DNA from: Planctomycetia bacterium
GTDB taxonomy: Bacteria; Planctomycetota; Planctomycetia; Pirellulales; JACPPG01
Assembly (NCBI GenBank): GCA_016191115.1
Contig: JACPPG010000052.1
Location: forward strand, 62,001 to 126,000
Length of the DNA stretch: 64,000 nt
Direction: 5' to 3'
Notes under the pieces: model-generated
The model's input: the letters and a program-made list of their open reading frames with translations, nothing else
Told to the model about the DNA's origin: nothing
The model's database searches: none
Program-made: the position numbers and the translations under genes
Part shown: positions 49,142 to 56,809 of the stretch, piece by piece
Layout of the letters: every line of letters starts with the position of its first letter
Numbering within the stretch: the stretch's first letter is position 1

Positions 49142-50518
49142 CTAACCTCCCATTGCCAAGAGCGCCGCCGTGGCGAAGGCCGATTCCCATTGCTGCCGCT
49201 GCACGCTCAAGCCCTCGCACAGCGCCAGGATCACCGGATCGTTCGACGCGCGGAGCCGCACGGTCAATTCCGATGTCGCCAATCCCAGCTCGCGCGCCGC
49301 CTGCGCGGGCGACACTAATTCGTCCACGTATGTGCCGTATGCCTCGGCCAACGCCTCGGCCAGCTTGGTAACCTGCATGCCGCCGGTGGCTGCCGCCACG
49401 GCTTCGCCGTAGTCCTCGCGATCGCGGCGCAGCAGCTTTTCCAGGTCGCGCTCGTAAAAGCCGGCCAGCCGCTCGGCGTCCTCTTCGCGCTCGGCGAACA
49501 ATTCGACACGGCCTGCCAAGAGCCGTCGCTGATCGTTGGCGAACGGTCGCAGCCCGCGCTCGCTGTGGCACCGCACGCACGACAACAGGGGCGCGATCAC
49601 GCCGGAACCATGCACGGCGAGCGCATCCTTCGCGATCCGGTCGGGCACGGCGTCCTGCCGCCGTCCCTGCCGATCGAACAGGGCAAACACATGCAGGCCG
49701 TTCCGCTTGGCCGCGATGTGCTCGCCGGCGTCGTATTGGAAGCCGAGCGGGTTGCGGATCGGGTCGCGGTCAGGGCTCACGCGCTCGACGTCGAAGGTGC
49801 TCCACGCGGCGCCCAGCGGACCTTGCCGGCGCACCACGCGGCGCACTTTGAACGTCACGCCGGAGCGAATGAGATTCGCGCCTTGATCGGATCGCAAGCG
49901 GCCCGTGGTCGCCGCATCGATGCCCAGTAGGGCATGGAACTGCTGCTCGCGCTCGGGAACGCCCGCCAGCCGGTAATAGTGACCACCATTCTCAGTCGTG
50001 CCAGCGCGGGCGATGAAATGGTCGGCGCGCAAAAGCGCGCCGATGCTGGCGGCCATTTCCCGCAGCCGCGCCGCCTGAACCAATCCGACCCAGCCGCCGT
50101 CGGTCACGACTTCGCGGACCTTGCCGGTGTTCGGGTCGACGACTTGCGTTCGCAAGTGCCAGTACGGGTCCTCCGCGGCGATTGCCTCCCACGCGGCTGC
50201 ATCAATCCGCAAACGCCGCAAGGAAAATCGCAACAGGCGGCCTTCCGTTCCCGGCACGACGTCCAGCGCCGCGATCGTGTCGGCATGGCTGACGCTATTG
50301 AGCCCGAAAGAAGCGACCGCGGCCGCTGCCCGCCGCCGCGCGGGTGGGATCGCATAGAGCGACAAGTAGCGCGTGACGGGCCGATCTGTCACAGCAACGC
50401 GCGTCGACAGGTCATCGACGGCCAGCCGCAGCTCGGCCGCGGGCGTCACGCCACCGCCACCGGCGGCGCCCGCCTGGCTCATCAGGAACACCGTTACTGC
50501 GATCAACGCGCCACGCAC
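49142..50518 (-). CDS. Exported haem-motif protein, 458 aa
   Basis: Signal peptide 'GALIAVTVFLMSQAGAA'. One haem-binding motif CVRCH (314-318) lies within 'LLSCVRCHSERGLRPF'. The N-terminal ~290 residues contain 'YLSLYAIPP' and 'YYRLAGVPEREQQFHALLGI' and match no family recognised here. The C-terminal ~120 residues are helical. It may be a c-type cytochrome with a large unknown sensor or enzyme domain. The start is GTG with AGGAG upstream, 19 bp after the subtilase. Confidence 0.72.
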   Translation of the reverse strand: MRGALIAVTVFLMSQAGAAGGGGVTPAAELRLAVDDLSTRVAVTDRPVTRYLSLYAIPPARRRAAAAVASFGLNSVSHADTIAALDVVPGTEGRLLRFSLRRLRIDAAAWEAIAAEDPYWHLRTQVVDPNTGKVREVVTDGGWVGLVQAARLREMAASIGALLRADHFIARAGTTENGGHYYRLAGVPEREQQFHALLGIDAATTGRLRSDQGANLIRSGVTFKVRRVVRRQGPLGAAWSTFDVERVSPDRDPIRNPLGFQYDAGEHIAAKRNGLHVFALFDRQGRRQDAVPDRIAKDALAVHGSGVIAPLLSCVRCHSERGLRPFANDQRRLLAGRVELFAEREEDAERLAGFYERDLEKLLRRDREDYGEAVAAATGGMQVTKLAEALAEAYGTYVDELVSPAQAARELGLATSELTVRLRASNDPVILALCEGLSVQRQQWESAFATAALLAMGG

Positions 50519-50537
50519 GGAACGCTCCTTTTCAGTC

Positions 50538-51581
50538 TCATTTGGGTTGAAACACCAGCACGCCTTGCACCCCGTTGACGGCCAGCGGGCCGATCTCGAA
50601 TGTCACCGGTGGCGACACAGCCGGCGGAGCGCTCGGCGGCGGCGATGGTGCCGGCGGGGCGTCCGAGTCGAGCAGGCTGTCGGGATTGATGAGTCCGAAG
50701 CCGTAGTTGGGATCCTTGCCCGCTGGCCCCGCGTCTGTTGCCGTGCGGCGGAGATGCTCGATCAGTTGCTGTTGGTTGTCGACCGGCGTGCCGCCGCCCG
50801 TGGCGCGATGTTTGGCCAGCAATAGGGCCACGACGCCGCTCACAAACGGCGTGGCCATGCTCGTGCCGGACAGCTTGGCGTATCCGCCGTTGAGATAGGT
50901 CGACAGGATGTTTTCGCCAGGCGCGCAGATGTCGACCTCCGCGCCGCGGCTGCTGAAGCGCGACACCTGGCCGTTCTGATCGACCGAGCCCACCGCGACC
51001 GTCGCGTCCAGCCGCCCCGGGAAGTTGACGGAGTCCGGCAGGCCGTCGTTGCCGGCCGCGCAAACCACAAAACGCCGCTGCGCCACCGCCCGATCGATCG
51101 CAGCAGCGATCTCCGGGCTCGCGTCGGGCGAGCCAAAGCTCATCGACAGCACGTCGGCGCCGGCACTCACGGCCCAATCGATCCCCTCGGCCACTTGCTC
51201 GGCGCCGCCTGACCCGTCGTCGCCCAGCACCTTGGCCACGAGCAAGCGGCATTCCGGCGCGACGCCGACGACGCCCGTGTCATTGCGGCGCGCGCCGATG
51301 GTGCCGGCCACGTGCGTGCCGTGCCCCACGCGATCGTTTGCTCCCCAGAAGCTGCGGGTAAAGTCGCGCGCGTCGTCGATCGCGTCGCGCAGGTCGGGGT
51401 GGTCGGCCGTGATGCCGGTGTCGAGGATCGCGACCTTGATGCCCTGGCCGCGCGTCGCCGTCCAGTGCTGTGGCACGTGGTAGGCGGCCAGGCTCCAGTC
51501 GATCGTTTCGGCAAGCGACACGAACGTCGCGCGCACGGAAAACGGGGGCAGCCGGAAGATCGGCCTTCGGCGTCGCGTCAT
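50538..51581 (-). CDS. S8 family (subtilisin-like) serine peptidase
   Basis: A 347-residue protein with the complete triad: Asp54 in 'VAILDTGITADHPDL', His90 in 'GHGTHVAGTIGA' and Ser241 in 'GTSMATPFVSGVVALL'. There is no clear signal peptide and only a short N-terminal segment before the catalytic domain, so no classical propeptide. A Pro-rich linker leads to a ~30-residue tail. Its ATG overlaps the stop of the upstream gene by 4 bases. Location and missing signal peptide suggest either intracellular action or release by the adjacent small hydrophobic proteins. Confidence 0.9.
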   Translation of the reverse strand: MTRRRRPIFRLPPFSVRATFVSLAETIDWSLAAYHVPQHWTATRGQGIKVAILDTGITADHPDLRDAIDDARDFTRSFWGANDRVGHGTHVAGTIGARRNDTGVVGVAPECRLLVAKVLGDDGSGGAEQVAEGIDWAVSAGADVLSMSFGSPDASPEIAAAIDRAVAQRRFVVCAAGNDGLPDSVNFPGRLDATVAVGSVDQNGQVSRFSSRGAEVDICAPGENILSTYLNGGYAKLSGTSMATPFVSGVVALLLAKHRATGGGTPVDNQQQLIEHLRRTATDAGPAGKDPNYGFGLINPDSLLDSDAPPAPSPPPSAPPAVSPPVTFEIGPLAVNGVQGVLVFQPK

Positions 51582-51991
51582 TGGTCACCCCGGATCTGCC
51601 GCAGCAGGGCCAGAAGCTGAATGACCAAGGGAAGCCAGGCGGCGAAGCTTTGCTCGTCGACGACCACCTCGGGCGCGCTATTTGAAACGCGGACGCGAAA
51701 CGTGTTGTCGGCCTGCTCCTTGCCGGCTGCGCCCATCAGGAACTGCACGATCGCCAGCACGATGTTGAACACGCCGTCGTCGCGCAGGATGGCCGCCAGG
51801 CGTTCGGTCCACGTGGGATCGATTCCCACCAGGTCGGCCAGCCGCAGCACGAGCGCCAGCACCTGCCGCAAGCCTTCGGCGGTGGTCGGCGGAGAGGTGA
51901 TACCGCGGATCGCGCCGATCAAGTCCAAGAGATCGCGGATCTTGCTCAGTCGGCTCAGGGGCACGCGCTGGATGGCCAGGCCGTCGTTCAT
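51578..51991 (-). CDS. Hypothetical protein with hydrophobic segments, 137 aa
   Basis: Not recognised. Hydrophobic stretches 'FNIVLAIVQFLMGAA' and 'WLPLVIQLLALLRQI' flank a polar region, with an N-terminal helical part. ATGA overlaps on both sides tie it to the subtilase and to the 105-residue gene. A holin-like or membrane-associated role is possible by context only. Confidence 0.65.
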   Translation of the reverse strand: MNDGLAIQRVPLSRLSKIRDLLDLIGAIRGITSPPTTAEGLRQVLALVLRLADLVGIDPTWTERLAAILRDDGVFNIVLAIVQFLMGAAGKEQADNTFRVRVSNSAPEVVVDEQSFAAWLPLVIQLLALLRQIRGDQ

Positions 51992-52305
51992 CGTTCGATT
52001 CTCCTTTCGTGGCTTTGAGCACTCACTACGTCGCTATCGAAGTCCGGCGCCCGCAGGCGTCCGGCGAGTTCGTTCAGTGCCCCGACAATCGCCATGTGAT
52101 CGGTGTGCCGCTCCATCCGCTCGGCGTTGAGCTCGTCGCGCAAGGTTTCCCGCTCGATGCGGCATTCGGTGCGCGTGTTGGCCAATTCCTCGCGAAAAGC
52201 CGCGACCAGCTCGGGGATGGTCCGCGAGGCGGTGTGCCAGGCGTACCAGCCGAGGATGGCCGTGGCCGTAACATTGCCGATGTCGGGGAGCAGGAAATCG
52301 CTCAT
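51988..52305 (-). CDS. Small protein with a possible membrane segment and coiled coil, 105 aa
   Basis: The N-terminus 'NVTATAILGWYAWHTASR' could form one membrane helix. The rest (about residues 30-85) is charged and coiled-coil-like ('ELANTRTECRIERETLRDEL'). Starts at ATG 52305 or 52311 have weak ribosome-binding sites. It is first in the minus-strand phage-like block and resembles phage lysis-region or tail-assembly accessory proteins in layout, without recognisable homology. Confidence 0.6.
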   Translation of the reverse strand: MSDFLLPDIGNVTATAILGWYAWHTASRTIPELVAAFREELANTRTECRIERETLRDELNAERMERHTDHMAIVGALNELAGRLRAPDFDSDVVSAQSHERRIER

Positions 52306-52363
52306 GTGCATTGACGCGCGGGATGCGCCGGCTTGTGTGCTGGCCGCGCGACACCGTAGGCGC

Positions 52364-52407
52364 AAAAAAAGCCCGCCGCTCGGAAACTTCTTCCGAGCGC
52401 CGGGCTT
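52364..52407 (-). terminator. Rho-independent terminator at the head of the phage-like block
   Basis: AAGCCCGCCGCTCGGAA pairs with TTCCGAGCGCCGGGCTT across a 5-base loop (one internal mismatch). On the minus strand it is followed by seven T residues. It would stop minus-strand transcription coming from the 52677-53560 pair and so isolate the phage-like operon. Confidence 0.85.
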
Positions 52408-52543
52408 CTTGTGATACCTGTGCTGAATTCGCTCAGGCCCTACCGATGCCGCACGTCTGGCACCGATCCTAGCGAAACAGGTGGCCTAATTTCAAGGGGC
52501 GAATTGGCCACCGGCGCTGCCTGCGCGTCTTGGCGCATGGCTA

Positions 52544-52644
52544 CATCACGCCAGCGAGCCTCCGGGTTTATCCCGGAGGTCCCTCGCGCACGGACGTTCG
52601 GCCGCGCGGCACGAAGACCGCCGGGATCAACCCGGCGGCTGGCT
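52544..52644 (+). repeat. Direct repeat copy A flanking the TA-like pair
   Basis: Starts CATCACGCCAGCGAGCCTCC and contains GGGTTTATCCCGG, GCACGAAGACCGCCGGGAT and CCCGGCGGCTGGCT. Copy B at 53650 has the same order and spacing. Internally palindromic (CCAGCGAGCC against GGCTGGCT). Confidence 0.8.
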
Positions 52645-52676
52645 TTAGAGTCTGAATGACCGTGCGGCTCGTTAGC

Positions 52677-53279
52677 TCAAGCGTGCTGAGTCCGACGCGA
52701 CTTGCTTTTCGCATGCGCTGGTCGTCGTCTCGTCCGCCGCGTCGGCTTCGCTGCCGCGATGCCGAAGTCCGTCAGCATTTCTCTCACTTGCTGTGCGTTG
52801 ATGATGCGGCGAAGGTCGAGCACGGTGTTGAGCGCGGCGATTGTGTTTGCTTCCCGCACGCGCTCATCGTTGGCGATGTCGGATTTCGCGAACCAATTCG
52901 CCACTTCGTTCCAACGCCAGAGGGGGGAAGACGTCTTAACGCCCGACAGCGGCGCGGGAAAGCTTCCCGGACCGCGTTGGCCGTTTATGTATTTGCGAAC
53001 GCTCTCCCGAGTCTGAGCGATCCGCCTCGAAATCTCGGACGCGTTGACAATGTCGTCTGGTTCAACGCGTGCGACGTTGATCCCTGTTTTTTCCACATCG
53101 TGAATCGCCGAGCGAATGGCCGATTCGAGGGATTTGCCCTCCCGATCAAAATCGAGAAACACAGTGCCCCCCTGCGTGCCTAGCAACGCATCATCACAGC
53201 CCGCCTCATACAAGGGGTCCGCAAGCGTCCGCACGTCGCCCGCGCCACTCAAAACGAGAGTAAAGGAGTAGGTCCTCAT
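52677..53279 (-). CDS. HTH-containing partner of a toxin-antitoxin-like pair
   Basis: A 200-residue protein. The N-terminal ~70 residues ('SFTLVLSGAGDVRTLADPLY', then 'EAGCDDALLGTQGGTVFLDF') form a small domain found in predicted DNA-binding proteins. The HTH follows ('VNASEISRRIAQTRESVRKY', then 'WRWNEVANWFAKSD'). The Arg/Lys-rich C-terminus may bind DNA. It overlaps the upstream 94-residue gene by ATGA. It probably acts as antitoxin or regulator of that gene, inferred from the repeated co-occurrence of these two protein types. Confidence 0.7.
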   Translation of the reverse strand: MRTYSFTLVLSGAGDVRTLADPLYEAGCDDALLGTQGGTVFLDFDREGKSLESAIRSAIHDVEKTGINVARVEPDDIVNASEISRRIAQTRESVRKYINGQRGPGSFPAPLSGVKTSSPLWRWNEVANWFAKSDIANDERVREANTIAALNTVLDLRRIINAQQVREMLTDFGIAAAKPTRRTRRRPAHAKSKSRRTQHA

Positions 53280-53560
53280 TTTTTACGATGCCTCCTGACG
53301 GGCTTTCCCGGCGGCTTCTCCTCCGGTTCGGCAGACTGAGCCGGCTTGCAGCGGCAGTTGTCGATGCGCCGCCGAAGCTGCTTCGCGTGGTTTTCCGGGT
53401 TCCTGGGCGTGCTCCAAACGGGGAAATTGCAATGTCCGCGACCCGGCACTGGACAAACGAGAAACCCCCATGCATGGCTTCCGCCAACTTCGCACTTCCA
53501 CCCGCGAGCGATAGCGTAGGCGATCACTTCCTGGATGTGCTTGTTTGGGTGCCTGCCCAT
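53276..53560 (-). CDS. Small HicA-like putative toxin
   Basis: A 94-residue protein starting 'MGRHPNKHIQEVIAYAIARG'. It has 'WKCEVGGSHAWGFLVCP', where a Gly-Ser-His segment resembles the HicA active-site loop, and 'VWSTPRNPENHAKQLRR'. The C-terminus is basic. The domain fits a double-stranded-RNA-binding-like fold seen in HicA-type interferases, though the assignment is tentative. ATG 53560 was chosen over an upstream TTG at 53587. Confidence 0.6.
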   Translation of the reverse strand: MGRHPNKHIQEVIAYAIARGWKCEVGGSHAWGFLVCPVPGRGHCNFPVWSTPRNPENHAKQLRRRIDNCRCKPAQSAEPEEKPPGKPVRRHRKK

Positions 53561-53649
53561 AAGAAGATTATCCGCCGCCGGTGACAAATGTCAACACCGA
53601 CCCTTGGCCGGAATTCAAAGACAGACAAACACTTGGCGACGGCCGGCCG

Positions 53650-53749
53650 CATCACGCCAGCGAGCCTCCGGGTTCATCCCGGTGGTCTTTCGCGGGGCAA
53701 TCGGTCGTGCCGCACGAAGACCGCCGGGATAAACCCGGCGGCTCGCTGG
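53650..53749 (+). repeat. Direct repeat copy B flanking the TA-like pair
   Basis: CATCACGCCAGCGAGCCTCC, then GGGTTCATCCCGG, GCACGAAGACCGCCGGGAT and AAACCCGGCGGCTCGCTGG. Same orientation as copy A, about 1.1 kb away. The ends are inverse of each other (CCAGCGAGCC / GGCTCGCTGG). Confidence 0.8.
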
Positions 53750-53774
53750 GATTTTGCCGGTGATAGGCCGGGGC

Positions 53775-54770
53775 TCACCGCGCCGGCGTTTCGTCCGGCA
53801 CCCGCGCCATTGGCCCGGCCGCGCCGCCTTCGTAGATGCTGAACTCCGCCCATACCGGAAAATGGTCGGAGACCTCTTCCGCCTCGGGCAGCGACAGGCC
53901 GAACTCGCGCATCAGGTTCAGCACGCCCGAGCGGCCGGTGAACTCGGTGGTGGCTCGGCGGTCGAAGAGGATGTTGTCGTAGAGCTTCGTGCCGCGCGTG
54001 TTGGAGGGCGTCTTGGAGATGGCCGCGACCAGGTACGGCACGCGGCCCAACGCGCCCAGGTGCGCATCGTCGGCGTTCAGGTCGCCCAGGAGGATAATGT
54101 CGTCCTCGCGGCGTTTGTCGTCGCGAACGGCGCGGTAGACGTCGTCCAGGGCGTCGAGCTCCTTGGCCACTTCGTCGGGATCGGTGTGCACGTCGACGAG
54201 GGTGAATGTGAAGGCCTGCGCCGCCGGCGGGCCGCGGACGCTGAAGCCTGCCACCAAAGGCTCGCGGTGCAGAAGGTCGTCCGGGTCGTCGACCGTGTAG
54301 ACGCCGCCGGTGTCGAGCTCGACGCTGGCCCGGTTGTAAATGATCGCGTATTGCTCTTTGGTCGACGAACGTCCCAGCCGCGGGCCAATCGCGAAGTCGT
54401 AGCCCGCGCCGGCCGCGTTAATCGTGCTCACGAATCGCGGCAGCACGTCCTGGCTGGCGGCGCGCACTTCTTGGATGGCAACGATGTCGAAGCGGCGGAC
54501 CGTTTCGGCCAGCACCCGCATCACGGCCGGTTTGGCCAGCTTGGCTTCGCCGAACACTTGGATGTTGAACGAGGCGATGCGGATCGTCGGGCCGGTGTGC
54601 TGAACCGGCGGGGTATCGGCCGCGCGTCCGGCGGTGGTGATCTCCACCGGCGCGCCGCGGCGCGTGACGTACACGCCCTCCAGGCCGTGGACCTCGTAGT
54701 TCTTGAAGAACCAGTAACCACCGGCGATCGCGCCGACGGCCAACAAGAGCAGAGGGAACCTTCGCGACAC
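53775..54770 (-). CDS. Endonuclease/exonuclease/phosphatase family protein
   Basis: A 331-residue protein anchored by an N-terminal hydrophobic segment ('RFPLLLLAVGAIAGGYWFF'). The DNase I-like fold shows 'RIASFNIQVFGEAK', 'DIVAIQEVR' (metal-binding Glu), 'LVDVHTDPDEV', 'IILLGDLNAD' and the terminal catalytic 'SDHFPVWAEF'. All core residues are present. The GTG at 54770 has GGAGGGG upstream; no good ATG exists. It is probably a surface-attached nuclease or phosphodiesterase. Confidence 0.87.
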   Translation of the reverse strand: MSRRFPLLLLAVGAIAGGYWFFKNYEVHGLEGVYVTRRGAPVEITTAGRAADTPPVQHTGPTIRIASFNIQVFGEAKLAKPAVMRVLAETVRRFDIVAIQEVRAASQDVLPRFVSTINAAGAGYDFAIGPRLGRSSTKEQYAIIYNRASVELDTGGVYTVDDPDDLLHREPLVAGFSVRGPPAAQAFTFTLVDVHTDPDEVAKELDALDDVYRAVRDDKRREDDIILLGDLNADDAHLGALGRVPYLVAAISKTPSNTRGTKLYDNILFDRRATTEFTGRSGVLNLMREFGLSLPEAEEVSDHFPVWAEFSIYEGGAAGPMARVPDETPAR

Positions 54771-55021
54771 AAACCCCTCCGTGGGCACATGACGACGGGC
54801 CGGGCGGGCACCGCGACCAAACGCCAAACGGGTGACCAATGCGGGCACGATGCCCGCCCCTCCACGTACAAAAATGGGTCGCGAGAATAGCGAAATCCCG
54901 CCGGCAGCTCCATCCCGTTTCGCCGCTGCGCGAGGTCAAACGAGACCGATCTCGGGCCGTTTCCCCCCGGGAGGGCGAGGCTCCTGCCGAGCCGCCCTTG
55001 CCATGCCTGGTGGGGTGCCAT
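54771..55021. other. Intergenic region with half-palindromes
   Basis: No gene seen. It includes a GGGCGGGCACCG/CGGGCACGATGCCCGCCC imperfect repeat (about 54800-54860) and a half-copy of the GGGAGGGCGAGGCTCC family at 54969-54994. Confidence 0.5.
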
Positions 55022-55178
55022 CAGGGTCATTCACAGATTCAAGCTTGCCGGCGGCGCACCGGCGGGAAAGTGGGACAGGCACCGAGACGCAACGTTGGTC
55101 TGAAAGGACTTGCGCTGTTTATGCTCGGAGTCAGTCCCATTTTCCCGCCTCGCCATTTTGAAAAACAGAATGACCCTG
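55022..55178 (+). repeat. 157-bp MITE-like element, copy 1
   Basis: Bounded by the perfect 9-bp inverted repeats CAGGGTCAT and ATGACCCTG. Inside are TTCACAGATTCAAGCTTGCC, then GGCGGGAAAGTGGGACAGGC, and near the far end its inverse GTCCCATTTTCCCGCC. It encodes nothing convincing. It lies directly downstream of the SGNH hydrolase gene. Confidence 0.85.
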
Positions 55179-55259
55179 TGGGTGCCATGCCCACGCCTGC
55201 CGTGTGGGCATGCCAGAAGCGACTCCGGCATGGCCAGGGGCACGCCATTTCGCGGTGGG

Positions 55260-56513
55260 CTATTCCGGCCGGCGGGCCATCGACTTATCGGCCAGCCGGG
55301 CGGCAACCATGCCGGCCACCACCCGATGACCGGCGGCGTTCCAGTGTCCGTCGCCGGGGATGCCCAGCCGGTCGATGCCGCCGGCCCGCTTCGCTGCCAG
55401 CATGCCGGGCAGCAGATCGAGCGTCTCGATCGACAGCGAATCGGCACAGGCGAAGAAGGCGTGGCGGAAAGCGCGCTCATGACTCGCCGCCGGCTCGCCG
55501 GCCGTCTCCTGCAATTCCACCATGCCGGGTATGTAAGCGACGATGAAACGTATGCCGTGCTCGTCGCAGTCGTGCTTCCACTTCGCAAGGCAGTATTTCA
55601 CGATCGCCACTTCCGCGACCGCGTCGCCGGGGATCGGCGGCGGCGATTCCGATGCGGTTGCGGCCGCCGCCTTCGTGCCTGCGGCCGCCGCGGCCGGCTG
55701 GGCCTCATTCGCGGCCTCGCCTCCGCTCTCAGGACTACCCTTTTCCGTGGCCGCCTGCGCTGCCGCCGCGATCTTGGCCGCCTGCCGGGCATCGCGGGCG
55801 TGCTTGATCCCCAGTTGCAGACGATTTCCCAGGTACGACAGGTAGTTGAACAAATACGACGATTGCTGCAGCGTCCGCTTCCAGCTTGGCCGCAAGTGCG
55901 AGCATGCCGGCAGCACCGTCACGTGGCCATCGCGCACTTCGGCCCGCCGCGACCCTGACACGTTGTCGGCGAAGTCGTTCTGGCAAAACGTCAACAGCAC
56001 CACGTCGCCGGGCGCCAGGCCGTCGCGGCACTCGGCGGCGAACAGCTCGTACTGCGCGACCGTGCCCGTGGCATTGATGCCGTAGTTCTCCACGCGCCGC
56101 TCAGGCAGCATGAGGCTCAATTGATCGGTGAAGACTTCCCCCTGCGCGACGCCCCACCCCCACACGAACGAATCGCCGAAGCAGCACAGCTTCCGCGCGG
56201 CCGACGGGTTCTGGTGCTCCTGGCGGCGAAATCCGCGCTCGTCGTGGGCGACCACCACGTCGAAGCCGGCCATTTTGAAGCGGGCCGAAAAGTTCCGCTT
56301 GCCGCGATGGCCGCTCACCGGATCGGCTTCGTGAAAGCTGCCCAGGGCATTGACGTAGGTCGGACTGTAACCGCCGATGCGCAAGCCGGCCTCGGCCAAA
56401 AGCAGCCCGACCGTGATCGACAGCGTCAGAGCCGCCAGTCGAAAGGCCAGCGTGCGGTGGGCGCCCGGCGCTCGGGCATGGCCTTTATTCTCGACGACGG
56501 ACGGTGCGTCCAT
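55260..56513 (-). CDS. SGNH/GDSL-type hydrolase with membrane anchor
   Basis: A 417-residue protein. The N-terminal helix 'LAALTLSITVGLLLAEAGLR' is followed by an SGNH fold: 'CCFGDSFVWGWG' (Ser block), 'YGINATGTV' (Gly block), 'LTFCQNDFADN' (Asn block) and 'DGHWNAAGH' (Asp/His block). A low-complexity Ala/Pro/Glu insert (about 260-310) interrupts the domain. The family includes esterases and acyltransferases acting on polysaccharides. ATG 56513 is preceded by GGGA; longer frames up to 56657 look non-coding. Confidence 0.82.
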   Translation of the reverse strand: MDAPSVVENKGHARAPGAHRTLAFRLAALTLSITVGLLLAEAGLRIGGYSPTYVNALGSFHEADPVSGHRGKRNFSARFKMAGFDVVVAHDERGFRRQEHQNPSAARKLCCFGDSFVWGWGVAQGEVFTDQLSLMLPERRVENYGINATGTVAQYELFAAECRDGLAPGDVVLLTFCQNDFADNVSGSRRAEVRDGHVTVLPACSHLRPSWKRTLQQSSYLFNYLSYLGNRLQLGIKHARDARQAAKIAAAAQAATEKGSPESGGEAANEAQPAAAAAGTKAAAATASESPPPIPGDAVAEVAIVKYCLAKWKHDCDEHGIRFIVAYIPGMVELQETAGEPAASHERAFRHAFFACADSLSIETLDLLPGMLAAKRAGGIDRLGIPGDGHWNAAGHRVVAGMVAARLADKSMARRPE

Positions 56514-56809
56514 GCAGAGTCCCGCTCCAAAGTGTCCCGATGAGCACCAAAGGGCCGCGACTTTAGCGGGATTTGAGGCGCGGCACAACGCCACGCGGTC
56601 GACGCTGCGATGACGTGGCGATGGCCCGCTAGCACACCCGTTCCTGCCAGGGGACACGCCCCGCGGATCACACGGCTGCCGTTGGCGAACAGGACGTGGG
56701 CTTCGGGCATCATACTGGTTGCCTTCGTACGTCGTCAGGCGTCAGAATAAAGGCATCGCTTGCGGCGTTCGACCGGAACAAACGCCGCGCTCGTTCAGGA
56801 GCGCCTCCC

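Noticed and set aside
42302..53749. A CRISPR array
   Set aside because: The repeats here and elsewhere are palindromic, variable in spacing and not regularly interspaced with unique spacers; no cas gene was seen.
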